DNA of 64,000 nt from Clostridiales bacterium (GCA_015056055.1 SVHC01000009.1:21283-85282); one strand, 5' to 3'; positions 21,888 through 30,987 are shown, counted from the first letter of the stretch. Translations and numbers: made by a program. Notes: a model not told the origin generated them from the letters alone.

Positions 21888-22498
21888 CCGAATACGATCA
21901 AAGTACCGTGCCTGACCGAAATTTCCGCCGCTTCGCCCGTGAACTCATTGCTCACGCCGAGGGGATGGAATGCGGTCAGGTTTGCTTCGTTTAAGGAGTA
22001 TTTCAGGCCGCGCAGCGTAACACCCTCCGCACGGTCGCCATGGCAGAACACGGAAATCAGCGTGCCCGCGCGCCTGGCCGGCAGCAAAAGACTTCCATCC
22101 GTAACGGCGAAAACATCCATCTCCGGGCATACGATCTCAGCCCGGATGCCGCTCCGGCTCAAATCCGCGATCAATTGCAGATTGGCGATAAAATGATCGA
22201 TTCTGCCGCCGCCCGCGCCGTACAGCCGGAACGAGGAATAGCCGCGCCGGATTCCTTCACCGATTGCAAGGCCCATATCCGTATCATCCTTTTCGACAGG
22301 ATGGCGGATCAGATCCATATCATCGGGCACATCTTTGAGCGAATCAAAATCGCCCACCAGAAAATCGGCAGGCTTGCCCGCCGCTTTCAGATAGGCATAG
22401 CCGCCATCCGCCGCAATGACAAGATCGCCCTTTCCGGGATTCAGGTTGCGCGCAGTAAACTCGCCCGCGCCCACAATATAGCAAGTGCCCGTTTCCAT
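21869..22498 (-). CDS. thiN: Thiamine pyrophosphokinase
   Basis: Converts thiamine and ATP to thiamine pyrophosphate. The 209-residue protein has the N-terminal CYIVGAGEF, VIAADGGYAYLKAAG and LVGDFDS motifs, a DDTDMGLAI stretch and a C-terminal thiamine-binding beta domain. Ribosome binding site ggaggcgaaacg. It is divergent from the TPP-riboswitch-controlled transporter gene thiT, so uptake and activation of thiamine are neighbours; no riboswitch lies on the thiN side. Confidence 0.95.
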   Translation of the reverse strand: METGTCYIVGAGEFTARNLNPGKGDLVIAADGGYAYLKAAGKPADFLVGDFDSLKDVPDDMDLIRHPVEKDDTDMGLAIGEGIRRGYSSFRLYGAGGGRIDHFIANLQLIADLSRSGIRAEIVCPEMDVFAVTDGSLLLPARRAGTLISVFCHGDRAEGVTLRGLKYSLNEANLTAFHPLGVSNEFTGEAAEISVRHGTLIVFGYADCV

Positions 22499-22527
22499 CG
22501 TTTCGCCTCCGATTGGGATTTACGGAT

Positions 22528-22585
22528 ATTTTACCACATGCTCGGCCCCTTGTCACTTGACAGTGGTGTATTGCGCATGTAAAAT
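22528..22585. promoter_or_regulatory. Back-to-back divergent promoters of thiN and thiT
   Basis: For thiN (minus): GTGACA (22556-22551), 17 bp, TAAAAT (22533-22528). For thiT (plus): TTGACA (22557-22562), 17 bp, TAAAAT (22580-22585). The two -35 boxes are directly adjacent, so polymerase binding at one should compete with the other. Confidence 0.75.
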
Positions 22586-22601
22586 GTTGTCAGCGTTAAG
22601 A

Positions 22602-22696
22602 AACGCAAGGGGTGCTGGCGAAAGCCGGCTGAGATCGGGCATGAATGCCCGGGACCCTGGAACCTGATCCGGGTAATGCCGGCGTAGGAAAAGCAA
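22602..22696 (+). ncRNA. Thiamine pyrophosphate (THI-box) riboswitch
   Basis: The conserved core is clear: ggggtgctggcgaaagccgg, ctgagat, then gggaccctggaacctgatcc and gggtaatgccggcgtaggaaa. It lies between a strong promoter and thiT and would switch off thiT when thiamine pyrophosphate binds. Confidence 0.97.
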
Positions 22697-22712
22697 CCAT
22701 CACAGAGCATAT

Positions 22713-22776
22713 CTCCTTCCGATGATGCAGCTTTCTCGCCGCGTTCCCGTGGCAGCACATCATGGGAGGTTTTTTT
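22713..22776 (+). promoter_or_regulatory. Expression platform of the thiT riboswitch
   Basis: ctcc (22713-22716) and atgatg (22722-22727) can pair with catcat (22758-22763) and the Shine-Dalgarno ggag (22765-22768). The stem encloses a hairpin gccgcg-ttcc-cgtggc and is followed by seven T at 22770-22776, directly before the ATG. It can act as a terminator, as a ribosome-site sequestrator, or both. Confidence 0.6.
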
Positions 22777-23343
22777 ATGAGAAAATCCACTCGCAGGCTC
22801 GTTGAGAGCGCCGTCATGCTTGCCATCGGAACCGTACTGAGCCTTTTCACCTTTGCAGGCCCGTGGGCCCTGGGTGGAGGAATCACTATATGTTCCATGC
22901 TTCCCCTGGTCATCATCGCACACCGGCACGGAACCGGATGGGGCCTTTTCACCGCGTTTGCCTACGGCGTTTTGCAGATGCTGCTTGGCATGAACAACGT
23001 CCAGTATGCAACAAGCTTCCTGATGGCAGTCGGTATCATCGTTTTTGATTATCTCCTGCCGTTTACGCTGGTAGGTCTTTCCGCCGCATTCAGCCGCAGA
23101 AAAACAACCGCGCTTACCATCATCCTGGGCATTGTTTTTACCTTCGCACTTCGCTTCGCGTGTCATTTTGTTTCCGGATGGATTATCTGGGAAGCCCTGT
23201 GGCCCAATGAACTGGGCTGGGCACCGGCCATCTGGTCGCTGGCATACAATGCATCCTACATGCTGCCCGAAATGGGAATTACCGCCGCTGTGGCAGCCGT
23301 TTCATTCGCTTCTCTGAAAAAATTCTGGCTGGGCCGCACCTGA
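22777..23343 (+). CDS. thiT: Energy-coupling factor transporter S component ThiT (thiamine)
   Basis: Membrane substrate-binding subunit of an ECF vitamin transporter. The 188 residues hold six hydrophobic segments and the ThiT signatures SAVMLAIGTVLS, GGGITICSMLPLV and MLPEMGIT. The tryptophan-rich segment WIIWEALWPNELGW precedes the last membrane segments. The TPP riboswitch upstream supports thiamine as substrate. The ECF ATPases and T component are not in the window. The GDPD gene begins 10 bp after the stop. Confidence 0.92.
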   Translation: MRKSTRRLVESAVMLAIGTVLSLFTFAGPWALGGGITICSMLPLVIIAHRHGTGWGLFTAFAYGVLQMLLGMNNVQYATSFLMAVGIIVFDYLLPFTLVGLSAAFSRRKTTALTIILGIVFTFALRFACHFVSGWIIWEALWPNELGWAPAIWSLAYNASYMLPEMGITAAVAAVSFASLKKFWLGRT

Positions 23344-23353
23344 AAGAGGATTT

Positions 23354-24094
23354 ATGGACACCATCAAACTCAAGGGTAAAAAGACGAATATGATCGCCCA
23401 TCGCGGTGTAAGCAAACTGGAACGCGAAAACACCTGCGCTTCCTTTATCGCAGCAGGCAACAGAAGCTATTACGGCATTGAAACCGATATACTGGTGACC
23501 GGCGACGGGAATTTTGTGGCCATGCACGACGATACCGCCGAACGCGTCACGCTTGGCGCATGCAAAGCGAACATTACGCGCAGCACGCTTGAGGAAGTGC
23601 AGAGCATTCGCCTTCCCGATCTTGACGGCAGCTTTGCGCGCAGCGATATCCGGATTCCCACGCTCGCCGACTACGTTTCCATCTGCAAAAAGTACGGCAA
23701 AGTCTGCATCCTTGAGGTCAAAAACATCTTCAAAAAAGACGATCTTGCGCGAATGATCGGGGAAATCCGAAAGCTGGAATACCTCGAAAACGTGATTTTT
23801 ATTTCCATCGAATACGAAAACTGCGTGAACCTTCGCGAAATGATGCCCGATGCACAGATTCAATACCTTACCGGACAGAGGATGGACGATACGGTTCTGG
23901 ATATGATCACATCCATCGGCATTGACGCCGGAATCGATATCGATTATTCCAATCCCGCCAGAAACAAAGAGCGCATTGATCTGCTGCACAGGCACGGAAT
24001 CAAAGTCAACGTGTGCGTCTGCGATGATCCCGAGCTTGCAAGGGACATCATCGATATGGGCGCCGACTATCTGACGACAAATATTCTGGAATAA
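23354..24094 (+). CDS. Glycerophosphodiester phosphodiesterase family protein
   Basis: Cytoplasmic 246-residue enzyme (no signal peptide) that would release glycerol 3-phosphate from phospholipid head groups. GDPD motifs are IAHRGVSKLERENT (residues 14-27), ETDILVTGDGNFVAMHDD with the metal-binding Glu/Asp and second His, and ILEVK. The 10 bp gap to thiT suggests the same transcript; a shared bidirectional terminator follows. Confidence 0.92.
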   Translation: MDTIKLKGKKTNMIAHRGVSKLERENTCASFIAAGNRSYYGIETDILVTGDGNFVAMHDDTAERVTLGACKANITRSTLEEVQSIRLPDLDGSFARSDIRIPTLADYVSICKKYGKVCILEVKNIFKKDDLARMIGEIRKLEYLENVIFISIEYENCVNLREMMPDAQIQYLTGQRMDDTVLDMITSIGIDAGIDIDYSNPARNKERIDLLHRHGIKVNVCVCDDPELARDIIDMGADYLTTNILE

Positions 24095-24126
24095 AATCCA
24101 TCCCATCACAGGACATCTTCGAAAAA

Positions 24127-24162
24127 AGCCTCCGCACGAAAAATCGTGCGGAGGCTCATTTT
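24127..24162. terminator. Bidirectional terminator between GDPD and fucosidase genes
   Basis: Perfect 13-bp stem agcctccgcacga / tcgtgcggaggct with an aaaa loop; A-tract on the left and T-rich tail on the right serve both convergent genes. Confidence 0.92.
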
Positions 24163-24170
24163 GTCTTCTT

Positions 24171-25487
24171 TTACTTCAGGAACAGCTCGATGACCGGAAC
24201 AATAACATCGGGCTTTACGGGCGGGAGATTGATGACGAGCAGGTCTTCATCCTTGGTGACGCCCTCATGGATGTGCTGCGTGCCGCCCTCATTATAGAGC
24301 AGCTCACTGCCATCGTGCAGGAACTGGGCATAGTCCACCTTGCCTGCAAGGCCCTTCAGATACAGATGGCCGAACGGATAGGCGAACAGGTGCACATACA
24401 GGCGCTTGCCGTCCTCGCTCTGGGTGAAGCGGCAATCGGCGGGCAGGCACTTCAGAATTTCGGGCTCTGCCATGGTGCAGCCGTAGATGGAGCGGGAATT
24501 GTACTTCATCCAGTCCGCAAATACCTTAAGGCTCTTTTCCGCGCGGGCATCCAGATAGCCGCGGGAAGTGGGACCGACGTTCATCAAGAGGTTACCGCCG
24601 GTGGATACGGTATTGATGAGCATGCGGATGAGCATTTCGGGGGACTTCCAGGTCGTTTCATCGCGGTAATAACCCCAGGAGCCGGAGAAGGTCTGGCATG
24701 CTTCCCAGGTAACCAGTTCGCCGGTTTCTTCATGGCGAACCCACTCGGTGGGCTGATACTGCTCGGGCGTCCACAGATCCTGCTCAATTTCGGTGCGGTT
24801 GTCAATGATGATGCCGGGCTGCAGTTCACGTGCGAGGGCGAGAAGCTTTTCGGCCTCCCAATCGTCCTTGCCCTTGCCGCGCTGCCACTCGGGACCGCGC
24901 TTATCCTGCGTGTAGGAGAAATCGAACCACAGGATATCGATCTTGCCATAGTTCGTCAGAAGCTCGCGTACCTGATCGCGCATGTACTGGGCATAGACCG
25001 TCATATCGCGACCCACATTCAGTTCCTGAGCATCCGGATCCAGCCAGCGCGGATGGCACGGGTCAACGGTAAAATCCGGATGGTGCCAGTCCAGCAGGGA
25101 ATAATAGAAACCGATCTTCAGACCTTCGGCGCGGAAAGCATCCACATATTCGCGAACGAGGTCGCGGCCTGCGGGCGTGTTGGTGCACTTATAATCCGTG
25201 TACTGCGTATCCCACATGCAGAAACCTTCATGGTGCTTTGCGGTGAGAACAACATATTTCATGCCGGCAGCTTTTGCCTGGCGTGCCCATTCACGGGGAT
25301 CATACATATCGGGGTTGAAATACTTGAAGTACTTGTCATACTTCTCGTCGAGCATCGTTTCCTGATACTTGACCCATTCGTGACGGGCGGGCATGGCATA
25401 CAGACCCCAATGAATGAACATACCGAAGCGATCATGCTTAAACCACACGGTATCGCCCGGAGTTTTGCGTGTTACATAGCTGGACAT
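24171..25487 (-). CDS. GH29 alpha-L-fucosidase (copy 1)
   Basis: A 438-residue glycoside hydrolase family 29 enzyme. Marks are FGMFIHWGLYAMPARHEW, YVVLTAKHHEGFCMWDT and the nucleophile region DILWFDFSY. The catalytic domain fills the first 330 residues, with a small beta domain at the C-terminus. No signal peptide: it should act in the cytoplasm on imported fucosyl-oligosaccharides. It is highly similar along its length to the next gene upstream, indicating tandem duplication. Ribosome binding site aggaggaaaaaat; last gene of a four-gene operon. Confidence 0.93.
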   Translation of the reverse strand: MSSYVTRKTPGDTVWFKHDRFGMFIHWGLYAMPARHEWVKYQETMLDEKYDKYFKYFNPDMYDPREWARQAKAAGMKYVVLTAKHHEGFCMWDTQYTDYKCTNTPAGRDLVREYVDAFRAEGLKIGFYYSLLDWHHPDFTVDPCHPRWLDPDAQELNVGRDMTVYAQYMRDQVRELLTNYGKIDILWFDFSYTQDKRGPEWQRGKGKDDWEAEKLLALARELQPGIIIDNRTEIEQDLWTPEQYQPTEWVRHEETGELVTWEACQTFSGSWGYYRDETTWKSPEMLIRMLINTVSTGGNLLMNVGPTSRGYLDARAEKSLKVFADWMKYNSRSIYGCTMAEPEILKCLPADCRFTQSEDGKRLYVHLFAYPFGHLYLKGLAGKVDYAQFLHDGSELLYNEGGTQHIHEGVTKDEDLLVINLPPVKPDVIVPVIELFLK

Positions 25488-25522
25488 ATTTTTTCCTCCT
25501 GCGTTTCTTATTTCTATATATA

Positions 25523-26881
25523 TTACTTCAGAATCAGTTCGATGACCGGAACGAGGACATCCGGCTTAACCGGCGGAAGTTTAAGAATAAGTACATCCTG
25601 CCCTGCAAGCGGCAGAGTAAGCGCGGCAAGATCCGCATCCTTATTTACCTCTACCTGCTCCTCCTGCCTGCCGCCAGCGTTAAAGAGCACTTCGCTGCCA
25701 TCGTGCAGGAACTGAGCATATTCCACCTTGCCTGCCAGACCCTTCAGCAGCATATGCCCGAACGGATAGGCGAACATGTGCAGATACAGGCGCTTTCCAT
25801 CCTCGCTCTGGGTGAAACGGCAGTTGGCAGGCAGAGCCTTCAGAATATCGGGTTCCGCCATGGTGCAGCCGTAGATGGAACGGGAATTGTCTTTCATCCA
25901 GTCGGCATAAACCTTGAGAGCCTTCTCGGCGCGGGCATCGAAATAGCCGCGGGAAGTGGGGCCGACATTCATAAGCAGATTGCCGCCGATGGAAACGGTG
26001 TTTACCAGCATGCGGATGAGCATTTCGGGGGATTTCCAGGTCATTTCGTCGCGATAGTAGCCCCAGGAGCCGGAGAAGGTCTGGCAGGCTTCCCAAACGA
26101 CGAGTTCGCCGGTTTCAGCATGGCGTACCCATTCGGTGGGCTGATACTGCTCGGGCGTCCACAGATCCTGCTCAATTTCGGCGCGGTTGTCGATGATGAT
26201 GCCGGGCTGCAGCTCGCGTGCGAGTGCAATGAGTTCCTCGGACTCCCAATCATCCTTGCCCTTGCCGCGCATCCATGCCTTGTCGCCCTTGCCGCGGTCC
26301 TTGGAATAGGAGAAGTCGAACCAGAGAACATCGATCTTGCCGTAGTTCGTCAGAAGCTCGCGCACCTGATCGCGCATGTACTGGGCATACTTTCTGACAT
26401 CGCGGTCCTTGCTCTGCTCGTAAGCATCCGGATCGTCGCGGCGCGGATGATTCGGGTCAATGGGGAATTCCGGATGATGCCAGTCGATCAGGGAATAGTA
26501 GAAACCGATGTGGATTCCTTCGGCGCGGAACGCATCCACGAATTCGCGGACGAGGTCGCGGCCTGCCGGCGTATTGGTGCACTTGTAATCCGTGTACTGC
26601 GTGTCCCACATGCAGAAGCCTTCGTGGTGCTTGGTGGTGAGAACCGCATACTTCATGCCTGCGGCCTTTGCCTGGCGTGCCCATTCGCGGGCATCGTACA
26701 TATCGGGATCAAAGTACTTGAAATACTTATCGTACTTTTCCTCAGTGATCTTTGCCGTGGTTTTGATCCATTCATGGCGGGCGGGCATAGCATACAGACC
26801 CCAGTGGATAAACATGCCGAAGCGATCATGTGTAAACCAAGCGGTATCGCCCGGCGTTTTGCGGGTCACATAGCTGGACAT
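25523..26881 (-). CDS. GH29 alpha-L-fucosidase (copy 2)
   Basis: Second tandem GH29 enzyme of 452 residues with the same motifs as copy 1 (FGMFIHWGLYAMPARHEW, VLTTKHHEGFCMWDT, DVLWFDFSY). It carries extra residues in its C-terminal beta domain (EEQVEVNKDADLAALTLPLA). The ATG at 26881 follows gaggggag; an upstream extension to 26938 would overlap the kinase gene and does not look like GH29. It lies 23 bp after the NahK-like kinase and 35 bp before copy 1. Copy divergence may mean different linkage preference, such as alpha-1,3/4 versus alpha-1,2 or 1,6. Confidence 0.93.
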   Translation of the reverse strand: MSSYVTRKTPGDTAWFTHDRFGMFIHWGLYAMPARHEWIKTTAKITEEKYDKYFKYFDPDMYDAREWARQAKAAGMKYAVLTTKHHEGFCMWDTQYTDYKCTNTPAGRDLVREFVDAFRAEGIHIGFYYSLIDWHHPEFPIDPNHPRRDDPDAYEQSKDRDVRKYAQYMRDQVRELLTNYGKIDVLWFDFSYSKDRGKGDKAWMRGKGKDDWESEELIALARELQPGIIIDNRAEIEQDLWTPEQYQPTEWVRHAETGELVVWEACQTFSGSWGYYRDEMTWKSPEMLIRMLVNTVSIGGNLLMNVGPTSRGYFDARAEKALKVYADWMKDNSRSIYGCTMAEPDILKALPANCRFTQSEDGKRLYLHMFAYPFGHMLLKGLAGKVEYAQFLHDGSEVLFNAGGRQEEQVEVNKDADLAALTLPLAGQDVLILKLPPVKPDVLVPVIELILK

Positions 26882-26904
26882 GGTATTTCTCCCCTCGTAT
26901 ATTC

Positions 26905-27954
26905 TTATTGTTTGACCAATCTGGCCATCTCGGCCCATTTTTTCTCCATATCATGCACAAGCTTGAACTGCGTGCGGGTACGGTCCAGATTGTGTTCCGG
27001 ACGATGGATGCGGAAATAGGTATCGCCCATGATATAGTCCGTCAGGAAGCGCACGCCGCACTCCAGCGTCATAAGCTTTGCACCCATGGGCATAAGCTCG
27101 ATTTCCGGCTTTGTCAGGGCGCTTTCTGCAAGGAACGCACGGGAATACGTTTCAAACAGGGAAAGGCTCATTTCGATCTTATCCAGATCCTTTTCATCCT
27201 CCGCGCCGGTGGAAGCACCAAAGCGGATGGAATCGCCGAAATCGTATGCCGCATAGCCGGGCATGACGGTATCGAGGTCAATTACGCACAGAGCCTTGCG
27301 CGTAGCCGCATCCAGAAGCACGTTATTGAGCTTGGTATCATTGTGCGTAACGCGCAGGGGAAGACCTGCGGACAGAAGCGCCGCTGCGTCCTTTTCGCGC
27401 GCGAGGGCAAAGTCGATTTCTCGCTCCACTTCCTTTTTGCGGCCGATGGGATCCAGCGCAATTGCTTCCTTAAATATACGGTAGCGGTCGGGCGTGTTGT
27501 GGAAATTCGGAATGGTTTCAAACAGCGTTTCCGCCGGGAAATCGCGCAGCATTCGCTGGAATGCACCGAAACCTGCGCCGCTTTCGGCAAAATCCGCAGG
27601 CGTTTCCGCGCGGTTAAGGCACAGGCTGCCTTCCACAAACAGATATGCGCGGTATACGCCTGTATCATCCTTAAGGCAGTTTTTTCCGTCCTTCGTGTAA
27701 ATCAGCGTCATGCAGCTGCGCGGATCGGAAGTATTTTTGCGCTGATGGGCCAGCACGCCTTCGATATTGTGCATGAGCCCATCGACATTTTTGAAGATAT
27801 TCGTATTGATCTTCTGAAGAATATAGCGGGCAGCGGTGGTGACAACCAGATAAGTTTCGTTGATGTGACCGTTGCCGTAGCGCTCACAGGAAAGAATTTC
27901 GCCTTCAAAGGCAAAACCATTAAGCGGAAGCTGACAGTCGAAAGATGCGTTCAT
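26905..27954 (-). CDS. NahK-like N-acetylhexosamine 1-kinase (APH fold)
   Basis: A 349-residue kinase with LRVTHNDTKLNNVLLD (about residues 202-217) and CVIDLDTVMPGYAAYDFGD, the catalytic and metal-binding motifs of NahK. It is a clear paralogue of the kinase at 20166-21272. Flanking genes are a nucleotidyltransferase (4 bp upstream) and two fucosidases (downstream). This fits a salvage route: N-acetylhexosamine to its 1-phosphate and then to a UDP-sugar. Activity on GlcNAc/GalNAc is inferred from family and context. Confidence 0.85.
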   Translation of the reverse strand: MNASFDCQLPLNGFAFEGEILSCERYGNGHINETYLVVTTAARYILQKINTNIFKNVDGLMHNIEGVLAHQRKNTSDPRSCMTLIYTKDGKNCLKDDTGVYRAYLFVEGSLCLNRAETPADFAESGAGFGAFQRMLRDFPAETLFETIPNFHNTPDRYRIFKEAIALDPIGRKKEVEREIDFALAREKDAAALLSAGLPLRVTHNDTKLNNVLLDAATRKALCVIDLDTVMPGYAAYDFGDSIRFGASTGAEDEKDLDKIEMSLSLFETYSRAFLAESALTKPEIELMPMGAKLMTLECGVRFLTDYIMGDTYFRIHRPEHNLDRTRTQFKLVHDMEKKWAEMARLVKQ

Positions 27955-27958
27955 TGCG

Positions 27959-28876
27959 TTACCTCCACAGATTTTCGGGATACAGGCCGCTTTCGCGGAG
28001 TTCCTTCAGAGCCTCGCGCACGGAGGGGAGATCCTCGCGATAGGTCATGCCGTACCAGCGGTCGTGCGTTTTAAGCACCTGTACGCTGCCCTTGTTTTCC
28101 CTGATCAGGCAATCCGGCACAAAAGGCAGGAAGTATTCGCACTTGAGCGGATTGACGGGCAGATTCTGACGAAGGAACGGGTCAAACCTTGCCTCCAGCT
28201 CGTCCATCATGCTTGCACCGAATCCCCACATATTCAAAGATACAATGGTTCCCTCGGGAACTACGGTTTCTCCGTCTTCCTCTATATATACAATGGAGCC
28301 ATCATCCCGGCGCATGATCTTCGTGCGTTCGGTGATTCCGGAAAGGAATCCGTTTGCATTCACAACGCAAACGCCGCGCGCAACGGTGCCGTTTTCGGTA
28401 AGCGTGTTTTCAACGGCATAGCCCGCCATGCAGTGCTCGGTTTCGCCGTGCGTGGTGAGATGCTCATACACCAGGCGGAATGCTTCCGGACCATAATAGT
28501 CATCCGCATTTACGGCGACAAAGGGACCGTTTACCTGACTTTTTGCGCACAGGGCTGCATGCGCAGTGCCCCAGGGCTTTGCGCGCTCTGCCGGAATTTC
28601 AATATCCGCAGGCATGAATGCATCCATCGTCTGGAATGCATATCGCAGCTCGACACGGCCCTTCACGCGCTTGCCGATGGTTTCGTCGAAATCCTTTTCC
28701 ATGCCGGGTTTAATGACGCAGACCACGGTTTCAAAGCCTGCGCGGACTGCATCAAAAATCGTATAATCCATCATGATATGTCCATGATCATCTACCGGGG
28801 CGACCTGCTTCATTCCGCCGCCGCCAAATCGGCTGCCCACGCCAGCCGCCATAATAACCAGTACAGGCTTTGCCAT
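27959..28876 (-). CDS. Sugar-1-phosphate nucleotidyltransferase
   Basis: A 305-residue nucleotidyltransferase with the N-terminal signature VIMAAGVGSRFGGGGMKQV and the metal-binding Asp in VNADDYYG (about residue 113). It is closer to GalU/GlmU-type pyrophosphorylases than to GlgC. As first gene of the operon with a NahK-like kinase it probably turns the kinase product into a UDP-HexNAc; UDP-glucose or UDP-galactose is the alternative. Ribosome binding site aaggagacgg. Confidence 0.82.
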   Translation of the reverse strand: MAKPVLVIMAAGVGSRFGGGGMKQVAPVDDHGHIMMDYTIFDAVRAGFETVVCVIKPGMEKDFDETIGKRVKGRVELRYAFQTMDAFMPADIEIPAERAKPWGTAHAALCAKSQVNGPFVAVNADDYYGPEAFRLVYEHLTTHGETEHCMAGYAVENTLTENGTVARGVCVVNANGFLSGITERTKIMRRDDGSIVYIEEDGETVVPEGTIVSLNMWGFGASMMDELEARFDPFLRQNLPVNPLKCEYFLPFVPDCLIRENKGSVQVLKTHDRWYGMTYREDLPSVREALKELRESGLYPENLWR

Positions 28877-28908
28877 GTATACCGTCTCCTTAACATTTCT
28901 TACCTTTA

Positions 28909-28937
28909 ATAATAGCGATTTGGAGATGAATTGTCAA
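28909..28937 (-). promoter_or_regulatory. Promoter of the nucleotidyltransferase-kinase-fucosidase operon
   Basis: TTGACA (28937-28932), 17 bp, TATTAT (28914-28909) on the minus strand. Confidence 0.8.
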
Positions 28938-28966
28938 TGCTTTGCGGAATTTCTGTTCTTGCCCTC

Positions 28967-28995
28967 TTGATTCTAAAGAACAATCGCGCTATACT
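28967..28995 (+). promoter_or_regulatory. Promoter of the ABC exporter operon
   Basis: TTGATT (28967-28972), 17 bp, TATACT (28990-28995), diverging from the glycan operon promoter. Confidence 0.65.
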
Positions 28996-29026
28996 TGCGC
29001 TAAACCCATTCACGGAGGTTATGCAA

Positions 29027-29803
29027 ATGGATAAAATACTGGAGGTTATGGGCCTCAAAAAGCAATTCAAGCTTTCCGCCAAGCAGCAGCGCTTGGAAAA
29101 AAGCGGGCGCAAAATCGTGCAGGCAGTGGACGACCTGAGTTTCACGGCAAACCGGGGCGAAATTTACGGCCTTTTGGGCCCTAACGGTGCCGGAAAGACG
29201 ACCACTCTGCGTATGCTTGCGACCCTTATTAAGCCCGACGCGGGCGATGCGCTTGTGGACGGCGTAAGCATCGTAAACAATCCCGAAAAGGTGCGCAGCC
29301 GCATCGGTTTTCTTACCAGCGAGCTGAAGCCGGAAGAGTATTTCACGCCGAGCTATCTTTTCGACTTTTTTGCTGAGCTGCACGGCGTTTCTCAGGATGT
29401 GCGCGCCGCGCGCAAGGCAGAACTCTTCGACACCTTCGGAATCGGCAAATTTGCCGAGGTGAAGGTCGCCAACCTTTCCACCGGCATGAAGCAGAAAGCA
29501 GCCATCGCCGTAACGCTTGCGCACGACCCGGACATCATCATTTTTGATGAACCCACAAACGGTCTTGACGTGCTTACCGCAAAAGTCGTAACGGATTATC
29601 TGCTTTCCCTGCGCGAAAAGGGCAAGACCGTCATCGTATCCACGCATATTTTCAGCCTGATCGAAAAAATCTGCGACCGCGTAGGCGTGATTATCGACGG
29701 CAAAATGGCAGTCGAAGGAACCTTGCCGGAAGTTTGCGCGGGCAAATTGCTGGAAGACCGCTTCTTTGACATTTATGCGGAAAGGGCAGGTGAACAGGCA
29801 TGA
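29027..29803 (+). CDS. ABC transporter ATP-binding protein (NatA-like)
   Basis: A 258-residue ATPase with Walker [12 protein letters not shown]-loop region, signature LSTGMKQK, Walker [14 protein letters not shown] and switch His in VIVSTHI. The NatA/drug-exporter type is suggested by the adjoining permease with a large extracellular loop. Two ATGs follow cggagg: 29021 (2 bp spacing) and 29027 (8 bp); the second is chosen. An ATGA overlap links it to the permease gene. Confidence 0.93.
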   Translation: MDKILEVMGLKKQFKLSAKQQRLEKSGRKIVQAVDDLSFTANRGEIYGLLGPNGAGKTTTLRMLATLIKPDAGDALVDGVSIVNNPEKVRSRIGFLTSELKPEEYFTPSYLFDFFAELHGVSQDVRAARKAELFDTFGIGKFAEVKVANLSTGMKQKAAIAVTLAHDPDIIIFDEPTNGLDVLTAKVVTDYLLSLREKGKTVIVSTHIFSLIEKICDRVGVIIDGKMAVEGTLPEVCAGKLLEDRFFDIYAERAGEQA

Positions 29804-30972
29804 GAAACAATATCCTGACCATCATGCGCAAGGAACTGACGCGCTTTTTCACCGACAGGCGGCTGGTGCTTTCCGTACTGGTACTGCCGGGACTTATGAT
29901 TTACCTGCTGTACTCGTTCATGGGCAGCGCGATGGGCGATCTTTTCTCCGCCGAGGAAGATTACACGCCGCTTGTACATATGATTCATGCGCCGGAATCC
30001 GTCTCCTTTATGGCAGAGGAAGCCGGGATGCTGGTCAACCGGAACAATCCCGAAGAAAAAGAAACGCTGCTTTCCCTCGTTGAAACCAAACAGGCGGATC
30101 TTCTGGCGGTATTCCCCGAGGATTTTGAAGCACAAATCGCCGCATATATCCCGGGACAGGGCACAGCCGCAAACATCGAACTGTACTACAATGCCGCTTC
30201 GCCCGAATCCTCGGAGGCATATTCGCTTTTCTTCTCGCTGCTGGACGCATACGAGGATACGCTCGCCAATAAATTTGATATCAACCGCGAAGTGCAGTCC
30301 AACCTCGCCACGGAAAAGGATGCAGCCGGGCTGACCTTTTCGTCCATGCTGCCGCTTCTGCTGATGGTATTTCTGTTCAGCGGCTGCGTATCCGTAGCAC
30401 CTGAATCGATTGCGGGTGAAAAGGAACGCGGCTCCATTGCAACGCTGCTTGTAACTCCCATGGGACGCGGACAGCTGGCTGTGGGCAAGGTGCTTTCCCT
30501 TGGCATTATCGCCCTGCTCAGCGGCGCATCCAGTTTCCTGGGCACCATGCTTTCCCTGCCCAAGCTGATGGGCGAGGCTGCTGCCATGCTGGATGCCTCG
30601 GTATACAGCGCAACCGATTATGCCATGCTCTTTCTGGTGATCGCATCCACGGTGCTTGTGCTTGTCAGCATAATCGCTGTGCTTTCCGCCTTTGCAAAGA
30701 CCGTGAAGGAAGCCTCCACCATGGTGATGCCGCTGATGATCGTAAACATGCTCATCGGCGTGAGCGCCATGTTCGGCTCCGCGCAGACGGATGCCTTCTG
30801 GTACTGCATTCCGCTGTACAACTCCGTGCAGTGCATGAGTGCCATCTTCGCATTCCGGATGGACGTTTCCTGCATCCTGATTACGCTTGCCGTGAATCTC
30901 GCCTTTGCAGCGCTGATGACGGTTGTCCTCCGCCGGCTGTTTAACAGCGAAGCCGTAATGTTTTCGCGCTAA
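29800..30972 (+). CDS. ABC transporter permease (NatB/ABC-2 type)
   Basis: A 390-residue ABC-2 permease. One membrane segment (residues 22-44) is followed by a soluble extracellular region of about 130 residues, then five membrane segments from about residue 180. The sequence SIAGEKERGSIATLLVTPM is the usual mark of NatB-like sodium or peptide exporters. It pairs with the ATPase in an ATGA overlap. Confidence 0.92.
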   Translation: MRNNILTIMRKELTRFFTDRRLVLSVLVLPGLMIYLLYSFMGSAMGDLFSAEEDYTPLVHMIHAPESVSFMAEEAGMLVNRNNPEEKETLLSLVETKQADLLAVFPEDFEAQIAAYIPGQGTAANIELYYNAASPESSEAYSLFFSLLDAYEDTLANKFDINREVQSNLATEKDAAGLTFSSMLPLLLMVFLFSGCVSVAPESIAGEKERGSIATLLVTPMGRGQLAVGKVLSLGIIALLSGASSFLGTMLSLPKLMGEAAAMLDASVYSATDYAMLFLVIASTVLVLVSIIAVLSAFAKTVKEASTMVMPLMIVNMLIGVSAMFGSAQTDAFWYCIPLYNSVQCMSAIFAFRMDVSCILITLAVNLAFAALMTVVLRRLFNSEAVMFSR

Positions 30973-30987
30973 ATCATGCGCATTTCC

